Positions 1-6,740 are shown, counted from the stretch's first letter. The stretch: 13,970 bases of DNA from CAYNWK01 sp964400875 (GCA_964400875.1 CAYNWK010000113.1:1-13970); one strand, 5' to 3'. Notes: generated from the letters alone by a model not told the origin. Program-made: numbers and translations.

Positions 1-1013
1 TACAAGCGGGTTTGATACCAAATTCCGAGTTCGGCCAGTGAACCCGGATAACTTCCGTGGCGGTCGTGATAACGGAGAATGGCCTGGTTGATCGCCTCAG
101 CGCGCCGGGCGGTGACCGCCGACGCCCGAAGCTCCGATGGGAATACAATAAATATCAAGAAGAACGATAAAACGACCAGGGCAGCAAACCAAGCGGCGAC
201 CTGGAGGCTGTCCGGTCTCTCGATACCGATATAAATGGCCGCAATGATGCCGATCAGGATGATGACGGGCAATATAACTGCTATGCCCAGCCCGTCGGTG
301 ATGCCATCCCACAACAAAGTGTCATACAAGTGGAAGACAATCCCCCCTAGAGGGAGCGTGGACAGCGCCAAATACACCCCACGCAGATACCAGGGGTTTT
401 GAACGGCTAAACCCGAGGCTAACAAGTTGGCCGCCAGCAGCAGGGCGACCCCGCTCCAGATTTCCTTCATAGGCACCCGTGCGCCATTGACCAAAGGATG
501 AGTTTCGGGAACCAACACCAGGGCAGCCGTTACTGCAAAGGCAACCAGCAAGGATACCACTCGCGACCACCGCCAGGAGAGCGCTTTCCAGATTACCGCC
601 GAGGCAACACCGACCAACGCGAGGAAGAAGTAGTACACATTCGCCAGCAAGGTGAACAAGGCAAAAAGGACGGTAAGCACCAGGAAAACCGGGACACCGA
701 CCGCGACGGCAAATTTCTGTCTCCAAAAATCCGGATTCAAGAGCAGATAGATAAGCACAGCCAGGGCAATCGAGAGCAAAGGCATCGTTAGGCAGAGCAA
801 AGTAGCGAAAAACTGAGAGTACGCCTCTGTGCTGTTAGGATAGCCCAAGAGAATCACACCCCCCAGCGCCACGATGAGAGCGATCAACCAGAAGAACCGC
901 CTGGCTGTTCGCCCTTGCGCCTGCCAAAGCCGCCGCAGGAAAAATACCGTGAACAGCAAGACCAAGGCGATGAAACCGCCGAGCAGATAATGGTTTCGCG
1001 CGATAGAATTCAC
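1..1013 (-). CDS. Polytopic membrane protein with pilin-like C-terminal tail (partial at window edge)
   Basis: I do not recognise the family. The frame is open without a stop from 1043 to the left edge and codes for at least 337 residues. About nine hydrophobic segments fill residues 9-282, in Leu/Val/Ile/Phe-rich stretches separated by short Arg/Trp loops. After the last one comes a soluble tail containing AEAINQAILRYHDRHGSYP and then SLAEL. That pattern (amphipathic helix, Y, HGxYPxSLxEL) resembles the segment after the N-terminal helix of type II secretion pseudopilins and related exported proteins, so I infer an extracytoplasmic tail. I place the start at GTG 1013 because GGAGG (1027-1023) lies 9 bases before it; ATG 1043 is an in-frame alternative. 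A TTGACA/TATACT promoter lies about 91 bases upstream. Its 3' end is outside the window. Real gene: fairly sure. Function: unknown. Confidence 0.75.
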   Translation of the reverse strand, partial: MNSIARNHYLLGGFIALVLLFTVFFLRRLWQAQGRTARRFFWLIALIVALGGVILLGYPNSTEAYSQFFATLLCLTMPLLSIALAVLIYLLLNPDFWRQKFAVAVGVPVFLVLTVLFALFTLLANVYYFFLALVGVASAVIWKALSWRWSRVVSLLVAFAVTAALVLVPETHPLVNGARVPMKEIWSGVALLLAANLLASGLAVQNPWYLRGVYLALSTLPLGGIVFHLYDTLLWDGITDGLGIAVILPVIILIGIIAAIYIGIERPDSLQVAAWFAALVVLSFFLIFIVFPSELRASAVTARRAEAINQAILRYHDRHGSYPGSLAELGIWYQTRL

Positions 1014-1022
1014 GTTAACGCC

Positions 1023-1027
1023 CCTCC
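1023..1027 (-). promoter_or_regulatory. Shine-Dalgarno supporting the GTG start at 1013
   Basis: GGAGG on the minus strand, 9 bases before GTG 1013. It is the reason for preferring this start over the upstream ATG at 1043, which has only AAGG in front of it. Confidence 0.6.
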
Positions 1028-1110
1028 CGGCGATTGACCCCATCCGAAGCCTTACGGATTTTCATTTCAAAAGAGATTTAACGCTGTATATATCGTTTAT
1101 CGTCATATCG

Positions 1111-1138
1111 AGTATAGCAAAAATACCTTTTTTGTCAA
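1111..1138 (-). promoter_or_regulatory. Sigma-70-type promoter for the membrane protein gene
   Basis: On the minus strand TTGACA (1138-1133) and TATACT (1116-1111) are separated by 16 bases. The -35 is perfect and the -10 matches 5 of 6. Predicted transcription start is near 1104, giving a leader of about 91 bases before GTG 1013. The spacer is A/T-rich. Confidence 0.7.
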
Positions 1139-1152
1139 TCGGATTAAAGCCA

Positions 1153-1174
1153 CGCGGTCTATTCGAAGACCGCG
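1153..1174. promoter_or_regulatory. Perfect 8-bp inverted repeat between divergent genes, candidate operator
   Basis: CGCGGTCT (1153-1160) and AGACCGCG (1167-1174) are perfect inverted arms around ATTCGA. The repeat lies 14 bases upstream of the -35 box of the minus-strand gene and just upstream of the weak -10 candidate for the plus-strand CoA-binding gene. No T-tract follows on either strand, so it is not a terminator. A dimeric regulator site is inferred from position and symmetry only. Confidence 0.4.
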
Positions 1175-1194
1175 ATCTGCCGAAGCCGAAAATG

Positions 1195-1200
1195 TATACC
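1195..1200 (+). promoter_or_regulatory. Weak -10 candidate for the CoA-binding gene
   Basis: TATACC at 1195-1200 would start transcription near 1207, leaving a leader of about 19 bases before ATG 1226. There is no recognisable -35 box at the right distance; that position is occupied by the inverted repeat at 1153-1174, which would fit a regulated promoter. Confidence 0.25.
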
Positions 1201-1225
1201 TTTAACGTGAAAGGCGCAGTTAAGG

Positions 1226-1633
1226 ATGTCGAAGGAACAGGACCAAACGATCGCAAAGTTGCTGGAAACGGTGAACACCATCGCCGTCGTCGGGCTGTCC
1301 TCGAAGAAAGCGCGCGCCGGCTATTATGTCCCGGCATACCTGCAGAAACACGGCTACCGGATTATCCCGGTCAACCCATATCTGGAGGAAGCGCTGGGGG
1401 AAAAAGCTTACGCCGAGCTGGCGGAAATCCCCGATCCGGTTGACCTGGTGCTGCTCTTCCGGCGCAGCGAGGATGTCCCACCTTTCGTCGAGCAGGCGAT
1501 CGCCATCGGCGCGGACGCAGTCTGGATGCAGCTGGGGATCGCCAACGAAGCGGCCGCTGAAAAAGCTAGGGCAGCAGGGTTGGACGTGGTGATGGACGCC
1601 TGCATGCTGGTAGAACACGCTCGTCGAAGATGA
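1226..1633 (+). CDS. CoA-binding protein, YccU family
   Basis: This 135-residue cytoplasmic protein is a single Rossmann-type CoA-binding domain (Pfam CoA_binding_2), the usual full length for the family. The first strand and turn read TIAVVGLSSKKAR (residues 18-30), followed by YLQKHGYRIIPVNP (38-51), where members normally contact the nucleotide. The late block WMQLGIANEAAAEKARAAGLDVVMDAC (100-126) is the family signature, ending in the conserved Cys. The domain matches the CoA-binding part of succinyl-CoA synthetase alpha and acyl-CoA ligases, but no catalytic domain is attached and no reaction is established for the family. The start ATG directly abuts AAGG; a better placed AAAGG lies 11 bases upstream. 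It is monocistronic, divergent from the membrane protein gene and convergent with the FAD enzyme gene. Confidence 0.9.
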   Translation: MSKEQDQTIAKLLETVNTIAVVGLSSKKARAGYYVPAYLQKHGYRIIPVNPYLEEALGEKAYAELAEIPDPVDLVLLFRRSEDVPPFVEQAIAIGADAVWMQLGIANEAAAEKARAAGLDVVMDACMLVEHARRR

Positions 1634-1667
1634 GATGCGGTTGTTTTTTTAGATTATTTAAGGGGGA

Positions 1668-2972
1668 TTATCCAGACGCCAGCATCAACCGCGCTGCTTC
1701 CCGGCCGATCTCCACCGCAAAATTCGTACCCCGGTCCCAAGGATAGACCTGGCTCATGCTGGCGAAATACAAACCCGGAATCGGTGTGGGTATCGAGGGG
1801 ATTTTGCGCGAGTGGTTCACCAGCGGCACCGGTTGGGCATACTTCGTACGGAACAACCAGGTCTTGCGCACCCAATCAGGAGAAAAGCGCGGGTTGATGC
1901 GAGAAAGCGCAGGCAGAAAGCGCTCGAGCAGCTCTTCTTTGGTCAGCCGAAAATATTCGTGATCGGGTTCCAGGTAATCGCCGCAGTAGACGATGTGCTC
2001 GCCCCCAAAATATTCTGGTGAGAGAAAATTGGTATGCTCCACCAGAGCCAGGAAAGGGAATCCGGCCGCTTTGGGGATATTGTACCAGTAGTAGCCCTGC
2101 TCGGAGAGCTGCTGTTGGAGCGATAACACCAGCACGACCGCCCCCATGCTCTTCAAGGAGAGCAGGCCACTCAGGTATTCATCCGGCAGGGACGGCGCCA
2201 ATTTGGCCAGGAGCCCGGGGGAAGTAGTCGCCAGACAAGCGTCGAAACGGCGCTTCCCAGCCCCTACCTCCACCTTCAATCCGTCGTCGTCAGTGGGCGT
2301 GATGCGCTCGACCGGCGTAGACAGGCGGATCTCGACGCCCATTTTTTGCAAACGCTCCGCAAAACGATCGGCAAACGCCTGGAAACCGCCTTTGAAAGTG
2401 CCCAGGCGAGTGCTGCGCGCCTTGAGGCGCGCCCACATCCAGGCCATGTTGACTTCCTGGTAGTGCGGTCCAAACTTGCCCACCATCAACGGCTGCCACA
2501 TGAGCTCGTAGACTCGCTCCCCGGCCCACCTGCGCATCCATTCATCCACGGTGGTTTTTTCCAGGGCCTTCCAGTTGTTGGTCAAGCGCAGGTACAGCCC
2601 CACCAGGCCGAAGCGCGCTTTGTCGATCCCCCAACCCAGGCCTGGGAACATCAGCGCAGCCGGGATCGAGTCGAACGGATAGAAGTTGCCCTGATGATAC
2701 ATCACCGTGTACGGGCGGCGAAAGATCACGTCATCGCGCCAGCCGAGCTCCTCGATCAGGCCCAAGATGTGGCGGTCCGTGGCGAACCAGTGGTGGTAGA
2801 ACTTTTCCACGGTCCATTCCCAATCCGGCTCTTTGAACCCGCTGGCCAGGCCGCCCACGTAGTCGGCAGCTTCATAGATGGTGACCTTTTTTCCAGCCCG
2901 GACGAGATCGTAAGCGGCCGCCATGCCGCCGATGCCAGCGCCGACAATGGCCACCGTGTCACCTGGCTTCAC
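1668..2972 (-). CDS. FAD-dependent oxidoreductase, amine oxidase/protoporphyrinogen oxidase fold
   Basis: This 434-residue flavoprotein opens with a dinucleotide-binding fold: VAIVGAGIGGMAAAYDLV (7-24), the acidic end of strand two at E34 in TIYEA, and GG at 40-41. The C-terminal FAD motif is the block IPGLYFASMSQVYPWDRGTN near residues 396-415. The overall plan is that of the flavin amine oxidase clan, which includes UDP-galactopyranose mutase-like, phytoene desaturase-like and protoporphyrinogen oxidase-like enzymes. There is no signal peptide. The substrate cannot be read from sequence. The start codon overlaps the stop of the upstream flippase-like gene (ATGA), so the two are probably translated together. 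In other bacteria proteins of this type often sit beside glycosyltransferases and lipid-linked sugar genes, so a lipid or sugar substrate is a reasonable inference, not a demonstration. Confidence 0.85.
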   Translation of the reverse strand: MKPGDTVAIVGAGIGGMAAAYDLVRAGKKVTIYEAADYVGGLASGFKEPDWEWTVEKFYHHWFATDRHILGLIEELGWRDDVIFRRPYTVMYHQGNFYPFDSIPAALMFPGLGWGIDKARFGLVGLYLRLTNNWKALEKTTVDEWMRRWAGERVYELMWQPLMVGKFGPHYQEVNMAWMWARLKARSTRLGTFKGGFQAFADRFAERLQKMGVEIRLSTPVERITPTDDDGLKVEVGAGKRRFDACLATTSPGLLAKLAPSLPDEYLSGLLSLKSMGAVVLVLSLQQQLSEQGYYWYNIPKAAGFPFLALVEHTNFLSPEYFGGEHIVYCGDYLEPDHEYFRLTKEELLERFLPALSRINPRFSPDWVRKTWLFRTKYAQPVPLVNHSRKIPSIPTPIPGLYFASMSQVYPWDRGTNFAVEIGREAARLMLASG

Positions 2973-3997
2973 CGGCCGGGCTCCTCGAGCTGTTTAGCCA
3001 GCTCCACCTGGTCTACGGCGCGCTCCCACTGAACGCCTTCACGCGCCAGGTAATAAGCGCCCAACGCCGTGATCGGCACCCACAAGGCGACGTGCAGCAC
3101 CAGCGTATAACCTGCGGCCAGAGCCTGGCTTACCCCGTAGGCCACCAGCACAGCGATACCCGGGGCATCGAAGGTGCCGACGTAGCCCGGCGCCGAGGGG
3201 ATGGTGGTCGCCAGGTTGACGATGCCGTTCATCAGCATCAAGGCGAAGAAGCTGACCTCGAAGGGGAAGGCGTGCATGACGAACCAGTATTTGCCGGTCT
3301 CCAGCAGCCAGATGGCCACGGAGGTGAGGAAAACCATCAGAGCCTCGCGCGGCGAACGCAGGGATTCAAGCCCACCCAAGAAGCGCATAGAGAGGTCCAA
3401 GGCCTGCTCGCGAAAACGCCCCGGCACGAGCGCCTTGATCAATCGGGAGACCGCCTGTTCGGCCCGTTCCGGGAACATGGCAGCCAGTAAAAAAACCGCC
3501 AGCACGCCCAAGAAAGCCCCCGCCCCCCAGATCGCCAGGGTCTGGATGTCCCCGACAAACCCGGAATTGGCGGTTAACTGCGCCAGTTCGGGCAAGTTCA
3601 AGAACACGAACGCGAGCATGACCACGCCATCGAAGACACGCTCGACGATGATGGTGGCCAGGGAGGCCGATATCGGCACCGCCTCCCGCCGTTTCAAAAC
3701 TACTGCGCGCAACACCTCGCCAGCGCGCGCCGGGTAGATGTTATTGCCCATATAACCAATGGCGACGATGGGGAACATCGTACCGGTGGAAATGGATTTC
3801 ACCGGGCGGAGCAGGTAGTGCCAGCGCCAAGCGCGCACCCAGACGCCCAGGAAATATACCGCCACGCCGGGGAGCAACCACCAGTAATTCGCCCCTTGCA
3901 GCGCACCCCACAAATCTCCCAGGTGCAAACCGCGCAAGGCCAGGTATAAAAAGATCAGGCTGATGGCGACACCAGCCCAGAACTGCCAGCGTTTCAT
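2969..3997 (-). CDS. LPG_synthase_TM (UPF0104) flippase-like membrane protein
   Basis: A 342-residue polytopic protein of the family of the transmembrane part of lysylphosphatidylglycerol synthase (MprF-like, Pfam PF03706), without the soluble aminoacyl-transfer domain. Family marks visible are GNNIYPARAGE (84-94), the conserved ERVFD (119-123) and PSAPGYVGTFD (267-277), with about eight hydrophobic helices. Stand-alone members are usually called hypothetical and are thought to move or modify lipids. I chose ATG 3997 because the first helix begins right after it; the frame stays open up to 4075, but the added residues are not membrane-like. An extended -10 (TGGTAGAAT) ends 7 bases before this ATG, so the mRNA looks leaderless. 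It forms an operon with the downstream FAD enzyme through an ATGA overlap and is divergent from the propeller gene. Confidence 0.85.
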   Translation of the reverse strand: MKRWQFWAGVAISLIFLYLALRGLHLGDLWGALQGANYWWLLPGVAVYFLGVWVRAWRWHYLLRPVKSISTGTMFPIVAIGYMGNNIYPARAGEVLRAVVLKRREAVPISASLATIIVERVFDGVVMLAFVFLNLPELAQLTANSGFVGDIQTLAIWGAGAFLGVLAVFLLAAMFPERAEQAVSRLIKALVPGRFREQALDLSMRFLGGLESLRSPREALMVFLTSVAIWLLETGKYWFVMHAFPFEVSFFALMLMNGIVNLATTIPSAPGYVGTFDAPGIAVLVAYGVSQALAAGYTLVLHVALWVPITALGAYYLAREGVQWERAVDQVELAKQLEEPGR

Positions 3998-4004
3998 CCC
4001 GCCG

Positions 4005-4013
4005 ATTCTACCA
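4005..4013 (-). promoter_or_regulatory. Extended -10 promoter immediately before the flippase-like gene (leaderless)
   Basis: On the minus strand TGG-TAGAAT occupies 4013-4005, and ATG follows 7 bases later at 3997. Transcription would start at or within a base or two of the A of ATG. No clear -35 is seen, as expected for an extended -10 promoter. No correctly spaced Shine-Dalgarno exists. Confidence 0.55.
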
Positions 4014-4061
4014 CTCAACCCCATCCGACCGTGAAAAGCAGCCTGGCATTTTGGAAAAGCC

Positions 4062-4101
4062 GGGGTGTTCCACACAGGCTGCAGCCTCAGTGAGACACCC
4101 C
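4062..4101. promoter_or_regulatory. 40-bp interrupted dyad between two divergent promoters
   Basis: The arms are GGGGTGT (4062-4068) and ACACCCC (4095-4101), with a perfect 12-bp palindrome AGGCTGCAGCCT (4076-4087) in the middle and a further CAC/GTG pair (4071-4073 and 4090-4092). All are centred on the same point, between 4081 and 4082; 16 of 20 position pairs match. It lies in the 158-base gap between the divergent starts at 3997 and 4156, upstream of both -10 boxes. No T-tract follows. A shared regulator site is the likeliest reading. Confidence 0.5.
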
Positions 4102-4143
4102 AAACACCCCCACTTCCCCGGAGAACTGCGTAACTCCTATGAG

Positions 4144-4149
4144 TATAAT
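4144..4149 (+). promoter_or_regulatory. Consensus -10 box giving a leaderless start for the propeller gene
   Basis: A perfect TATAAT ends 6 bases before ATG 4156, so transcription is predicted to begin at or next to the A of the start codon. No -35 consensus is evident at 4121-4126, and there is no Shine-Dalgarno, which supports a leaderless reading. Confidence 0.6.
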
Positions 4150-4155
4150 ATTGCT

Positions 4156-5574
4156 ATGAACGTCCGCAGAGCGGTTTTCTATCTGCTGGGCCTGGGGGTG
4201 ATCCTGGGGGCGGGTTACGCTTACCTGTTCCTCACCCCGAAGCTGGTTGCAATCACGCCGGCCCAGGACTCGGTGGATATCCCCCCCGGAACTGCGCTGC
4301 GCCTGCAATTCTCACGACCCATGCAGCCGGGCTCTGTGGAAGATCGCTTGACGATCGAACCCGAGACGCCGGGCGACTTCACGTGGGAGGGCGACACCCT
4401 GGTGTTCAAGCCCGCGCAGAACTGGCCCGCCGGCGCTACCATCACCGTGCGCCTGGCGTCCGGCGCCCAGTCGCAATTCCTGGTTCCCCTGCCGCTGTTG
4501 GGGACGCGCGCCTGGACGTTCACGGTGAGCAGCCCGCGGCTGGTTTACCTGTGGCCTTCCGCCGGACAAGCCGACCTGTACGCGCTCGATCCGCTCAGCG
4601 GGGATGTCGAGCGGCTGACCAGCTCACCGTTTGGCGTGCTCGATTTCAGCATCACCCCGGACGGACAGGCGATCTACTTCAGCCAGCGCAACGCCCGCGG
4701 CGGCAGCGACCTCCAGCGCCTGGACCGGGTCCCCGGCGCGGGCCTGGGTGCCCAGCCGATCCCCTTGCTGGCTTGCCCTCAAGCGATCTGCCGCAACCCG
4801 CAGCGCTCTCCGGATGGCGAGTTCGTCGCCTTCGAGCGCCAGCCGCTGCCGGGAAGAGAGGAAGACCTCATCCCCCAGGTCTACCTGCTCACCCTTCCAG
4901 AGTTTACGGAAGCGGGCGACTCCGGCACAGCCGAAAAACCGGCGGGCGACCCGACCCATCCCACCAGGCTGCCGTCGTGGTCCGCGGACGGGTGGTTAGC
5001 TTATTACGACGCGGCCGAGATGGCTTTCATACTCAGCGACCCGCGCGGCGGAGAGAGGGCGGCCTTCCCTAACGAGACCGGTGAACCAGGCGCATGGGCG
5101 CCTGACGGGAGCTATTTCGTCGCCCCGGAGGTGGAATTCATTTCAGCAGGGAGCGAGGCCGGACTGCAGAACCAACAGGATTTAACCGCCAGCTATTTGA
5201 TCCGTTTCGACCGCCCTGACGGGAGCAGCCGGCGGATCAGCCAGGGACCGTTCGTGGACGACAGCCTGCCGGCTTTTTCCCCGGATGGTGAGAGCCTGGT
5301 CTTCGCCCGGCGCTACCTGGACGTCGCCCGCTGGACTCCTGGCAGGCAGATCTGGACGATGCGTCCCGACGGCAGCGGGGCCCAGGCGGTAACCGATGAC
5401 CCGTTCATCGGGCACTCGGCCATAACCTGGAGCCCCGGAGGAGACACGCTGGCTTTCGTACGCTACAACCAGGCTGCCTTTACCAACCCGCCCGAACTAT
5501 GGATGGTGAACGCAGACGGGAGCGATCCCGTCCAACTTGTGATCGGAGGTTACGATCCGCAATGGCTACCCTGA
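4156..5574 (+). CDS. Membrane-anchored Ig-like (Big_5) plus TolB-type beta-propeller protein
   Basis: A 472-residue extracytoplasmic protein. Residues 8-27 form one hydrophobic helix without a lipobox Cys, so it is a signal anchor or an uncleaved signal. Residues 29-125 look like a bacterial Ig-like domain of the Big_5 kind: ITPAQDSVDIPPGTALRLQF, then RPMQPGS and a TFTV end strand. From about 127 on it is a propeller of PD40/TolB repeats, visible as SITPDGQAIYF, RSPDGEFVAF, PSWSADGWLAYY, WAPDGSYF, AFSPDGESLVF and TWSPGGDTLAF. Such propellers usually bind proteins or glycans and no active site is seen. ATG 4156 is chosen because the TATAAT at 4144 precludes the longer 4051 frame and the anchor starts here. 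The gene overlaps the redoxin by 13 bases. Confidence 0.85.
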   Translation: MNVRRAVFYLLGLGVILGAGYAYLFLTPKLVAITPAQDSVDIPPGTALRLQFSRPMQPGSVEDRLTIEPETPGDFTWEGDTLVFKPAQNWPAGATITVRLASGAQSQFLVPLPLLGTRAWTFTVSSPRLVYLWPSAGQADLYALDPLSGDVERLTSSPFGVLDFSITPDGQAIYFSQRNARGGSDLQRLDRVPGAGLGAQPIPLLACPQAICRNPQRSPDGEFVAFERQPLPGREEDLIPQVYLLTLPEFTEAGDSGTAEKPAGDPTHPTRLPSWSADGWLAYYDAAEMAFILSDPRGGERAAFPNETGEPGAWAPDGSYFVAPEVEFISAGSEAGLQNQQDLTASYLIRFDRPDGSSRRISQGPFVDDSLPAFSPDGESLVFARRYLDVARWTPGRQIWTMRPDGSGAQAVTDDPFIGHSAITWSPGGDTLAFVRYNQAAFTNPPELWMVNADGSDPVQLVIGGYDPQWLP

Positions 5575-6080
5575 TAGAAACCGGCCAGCAGGCCCCCTCA
5601 TTCAGCCTGCCCGACCTGAACGGGAACGTGCACGCGCTGGGCGATTATCGCGGGCAGGTCGTGGTAATCAACTTCTGGTCCGCCGAATGCCCCTGGGCCG
5701 AGCGCGCCGACCAGGAGATCCTGCCGATGCTGGAAAAGTGGGGCGAGCAGGTGATCCTGCTCGCCATCGCTGCGAACGCGAACGAACCGGTGGATCTCCT
5801 GAAAAAGGTCGCCGCAGAACGCGGCCTGCCGGTCGTGCTGCGCGATGAAGACCAGCGCGTCGCCGACTTATATGGGGCCAAGACGACCCCGCACCTGTTC
5901 GTGGTCGATTCGCAGGGCGTCTTGCGCTACCAGGGGGCCCTCAACGACGTTACCTTCCGCCAGCGCGAGCCAACCCGCCCCTATTTACAAGATGCCATGC
6001 GCGCCGTGCTCGCCGGGCGGGAACCCGACCCCGCGGAAACCCCGTCTTATGGGTGTACGCTGGTGCGCCACGCGCCTTAA
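5562..6080 (+). CDS. Redoxin-family (AhpC/TSA, TlpA-like) thioredoxin-fold protein
   Basis: A 172-residue thioredoxin-fold protein. It starts with the typical GQQAPSFSLPDLNGNVHALGDY (8-29) and GQVVVINFWSAECPW (31-45); the active-site loop has one cysteine, C43, where TlpA has CxxC. The cis-Pro loop is TTPHLFVVDSQG (108-119). A second cysteine, C165, lies in the C-terminal PSYGCTL, a tail seen in a subset of redoxin-domain proteins related to thiol-disulfide isomerases; a C43-C165 redox pair is my inference. No signal peptide is evident. ATG 5562 was chosen over the longer frame from 5499 because homology begins within ten residues and GGAGG (5545-5549) lies 12 bases upstream. It overlaps the end of the propeller gene by 13 bases, so translation is probably coupled. 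Confidence 0.85.
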   Translation: MATLIETGQQAPSFSLPDLNGNVHALGDYRGQVVVINFWSAECPWAERADQEILPMLEKWGEQVILLAIAANANEPVDLLKKVAAERGLPVVLRDEDQRVADLYGAKTTPHLFVVDSQGVLRYQGALNDVTFRQREPTRPYLQDAMRAVLAGREPDPAETPSYGCTLVRHAP

Positions 6081-6121
6081 ATTCGAATGGCAACCGCTTA
6101 TTTTGAAAAAGCTCCTCAGAA

Positions 6122-6128
6122 AGGAGGG
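6122..6128 (+). promoter_or_regulatory. Strong Shine-Dalgarno inside a small hairpin, before the gene at 6138
   Basis: AGGAGGG lies 9 bases before ATG 6138. The upstream CTCCT (6112-6116) is complementary to AGGAG (6122-6126) across a 5-base loop, so the site could be partly masked in the mRNA. The stem is only 5 bp. Confidence 0.4.
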
Positions 6129-6137
6129 TAAGGTCAA

Positions 6138-6740
6138 ATGCCGGCAATTAGCAACACCGTCTTGATAATCTTGGGCGGAGTGGTCGTTCTCGTCGTGATC
6201 GGCGCGGTGATCTTCTGGCGCGCCCGCTCGGAGTACACCATCACCAAGCCGCCCCAGGCTCCCACCCCGACCAAACGCCAGCGGCCACTGCCGGAACCGA
6301 TGGAGATCGACTTCCCGGCTTACGAGGACCGGATCAACCCCCATATCGCCGATGAAGGCTACTCTTCCCAATTACAAACCGCCGGATACAACATCCGCAT
6401 CGAACAGGTGGGCAACCAGACGCGCTTTGTGGTCAACGGGGTAAACTACCTCAGCCTGGAGAACATCCCCGAAGGCGAGCTGCGCCAGATGACGCAAAAA
6501 TTGATGGATAAAACCTTCACCCTGGACCGGCTGGGGGATAGGGGGGAAACGCTGCGCCAGGTGAAGACCGGCAACCAAACGACGCTGGAAGCGCGCAGCC
6601 CGGATTACACCATCAGCATCCAACGAGAAGGCAAACAGACCCGCTATATCGTCAACGGCCTGACCTATGAGGCGATCAAAGACATCCCGGACCTGTCGAT
6701 GAGCCGCCGGGCTGACGAACTGCAAAAGATGATGCTTTAA
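6138..6740 (+). CDS. Membrane-anchored protein with two internal repeats, unknown function
   Basis: I do not recognise the family. The 200-residue protein has an N-terminal membrane helix (residues 7-27), a Pro-rich basic linker (37-55) and a soluble part with an internal duplication. Copy one (84-123) and copy two (157-197) align as Y-x-I-x-I-x3-G-x-QTR-F/Y-x-VNG-x2-Y, followed by IP at 110-111 and 183-184 and a helical tail. The repeat predicts a strand-turn-strand-helix unit used twice; a third, weaker half (139-152, QVKTGNQTTLEAR) lies between. It follows the redoxin by 57 bases on the same strand and has its own strong Shine-Dalgarno, so it is probably the last gene of the 4156 operon. 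Its TAA shares bases with the stop of the convergent gene. Charge pattern suggests the N-terminus is outside and the repeats inside, or the reverse; this is unresolved. Confidence 0.8.
   Translation: MPAISNTVLIILGGVVVLVVIGAVIFWRARSEYTITKPPQAPTPTKRQRPLPEPMEIDFPAYEDRINPHIADEGYSSQLQTAGYNIRIEQVGNQTRFVVNGVNYLSLENIPEGELRQMTQKLMDKTFTLDRLGDRGETLRQVKTGNQTTLEARSPDYTISIQREGKQTRYIVNGLTYEAIKDIPDLSMSRRADELQKMML

Noticed and set aside
322..726. 134-codon minus-strand frame
   Set aside because: Cys/Gly-rich shadow of the real membrane protein frame, which is open through the whole of 1-1013.
1207..1225. GTG at 1207 as a leaderless start, 6 bases after TATACC
   Set aside because: It is not in frame with the CoA-binding protein and its own frame is a shadow.
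1642..1650. T-run after the CoA-binding gene as a terminator
   Set aside because: No stable hairpin precedes the T-run, and none is found for the convergent FAD gene either.
2346..3032. 228-codon plus-strand open frame
   Set aside because: Antisense to the FAD enzyme, whose Rossmann and C-terminal FAD motifs are plain.
4383..5072. 229-codon plus-strand frame inside the propeller gene
   Set aside because: Arg/Pro-rich shadow in another frame of a gene with clear repeats.
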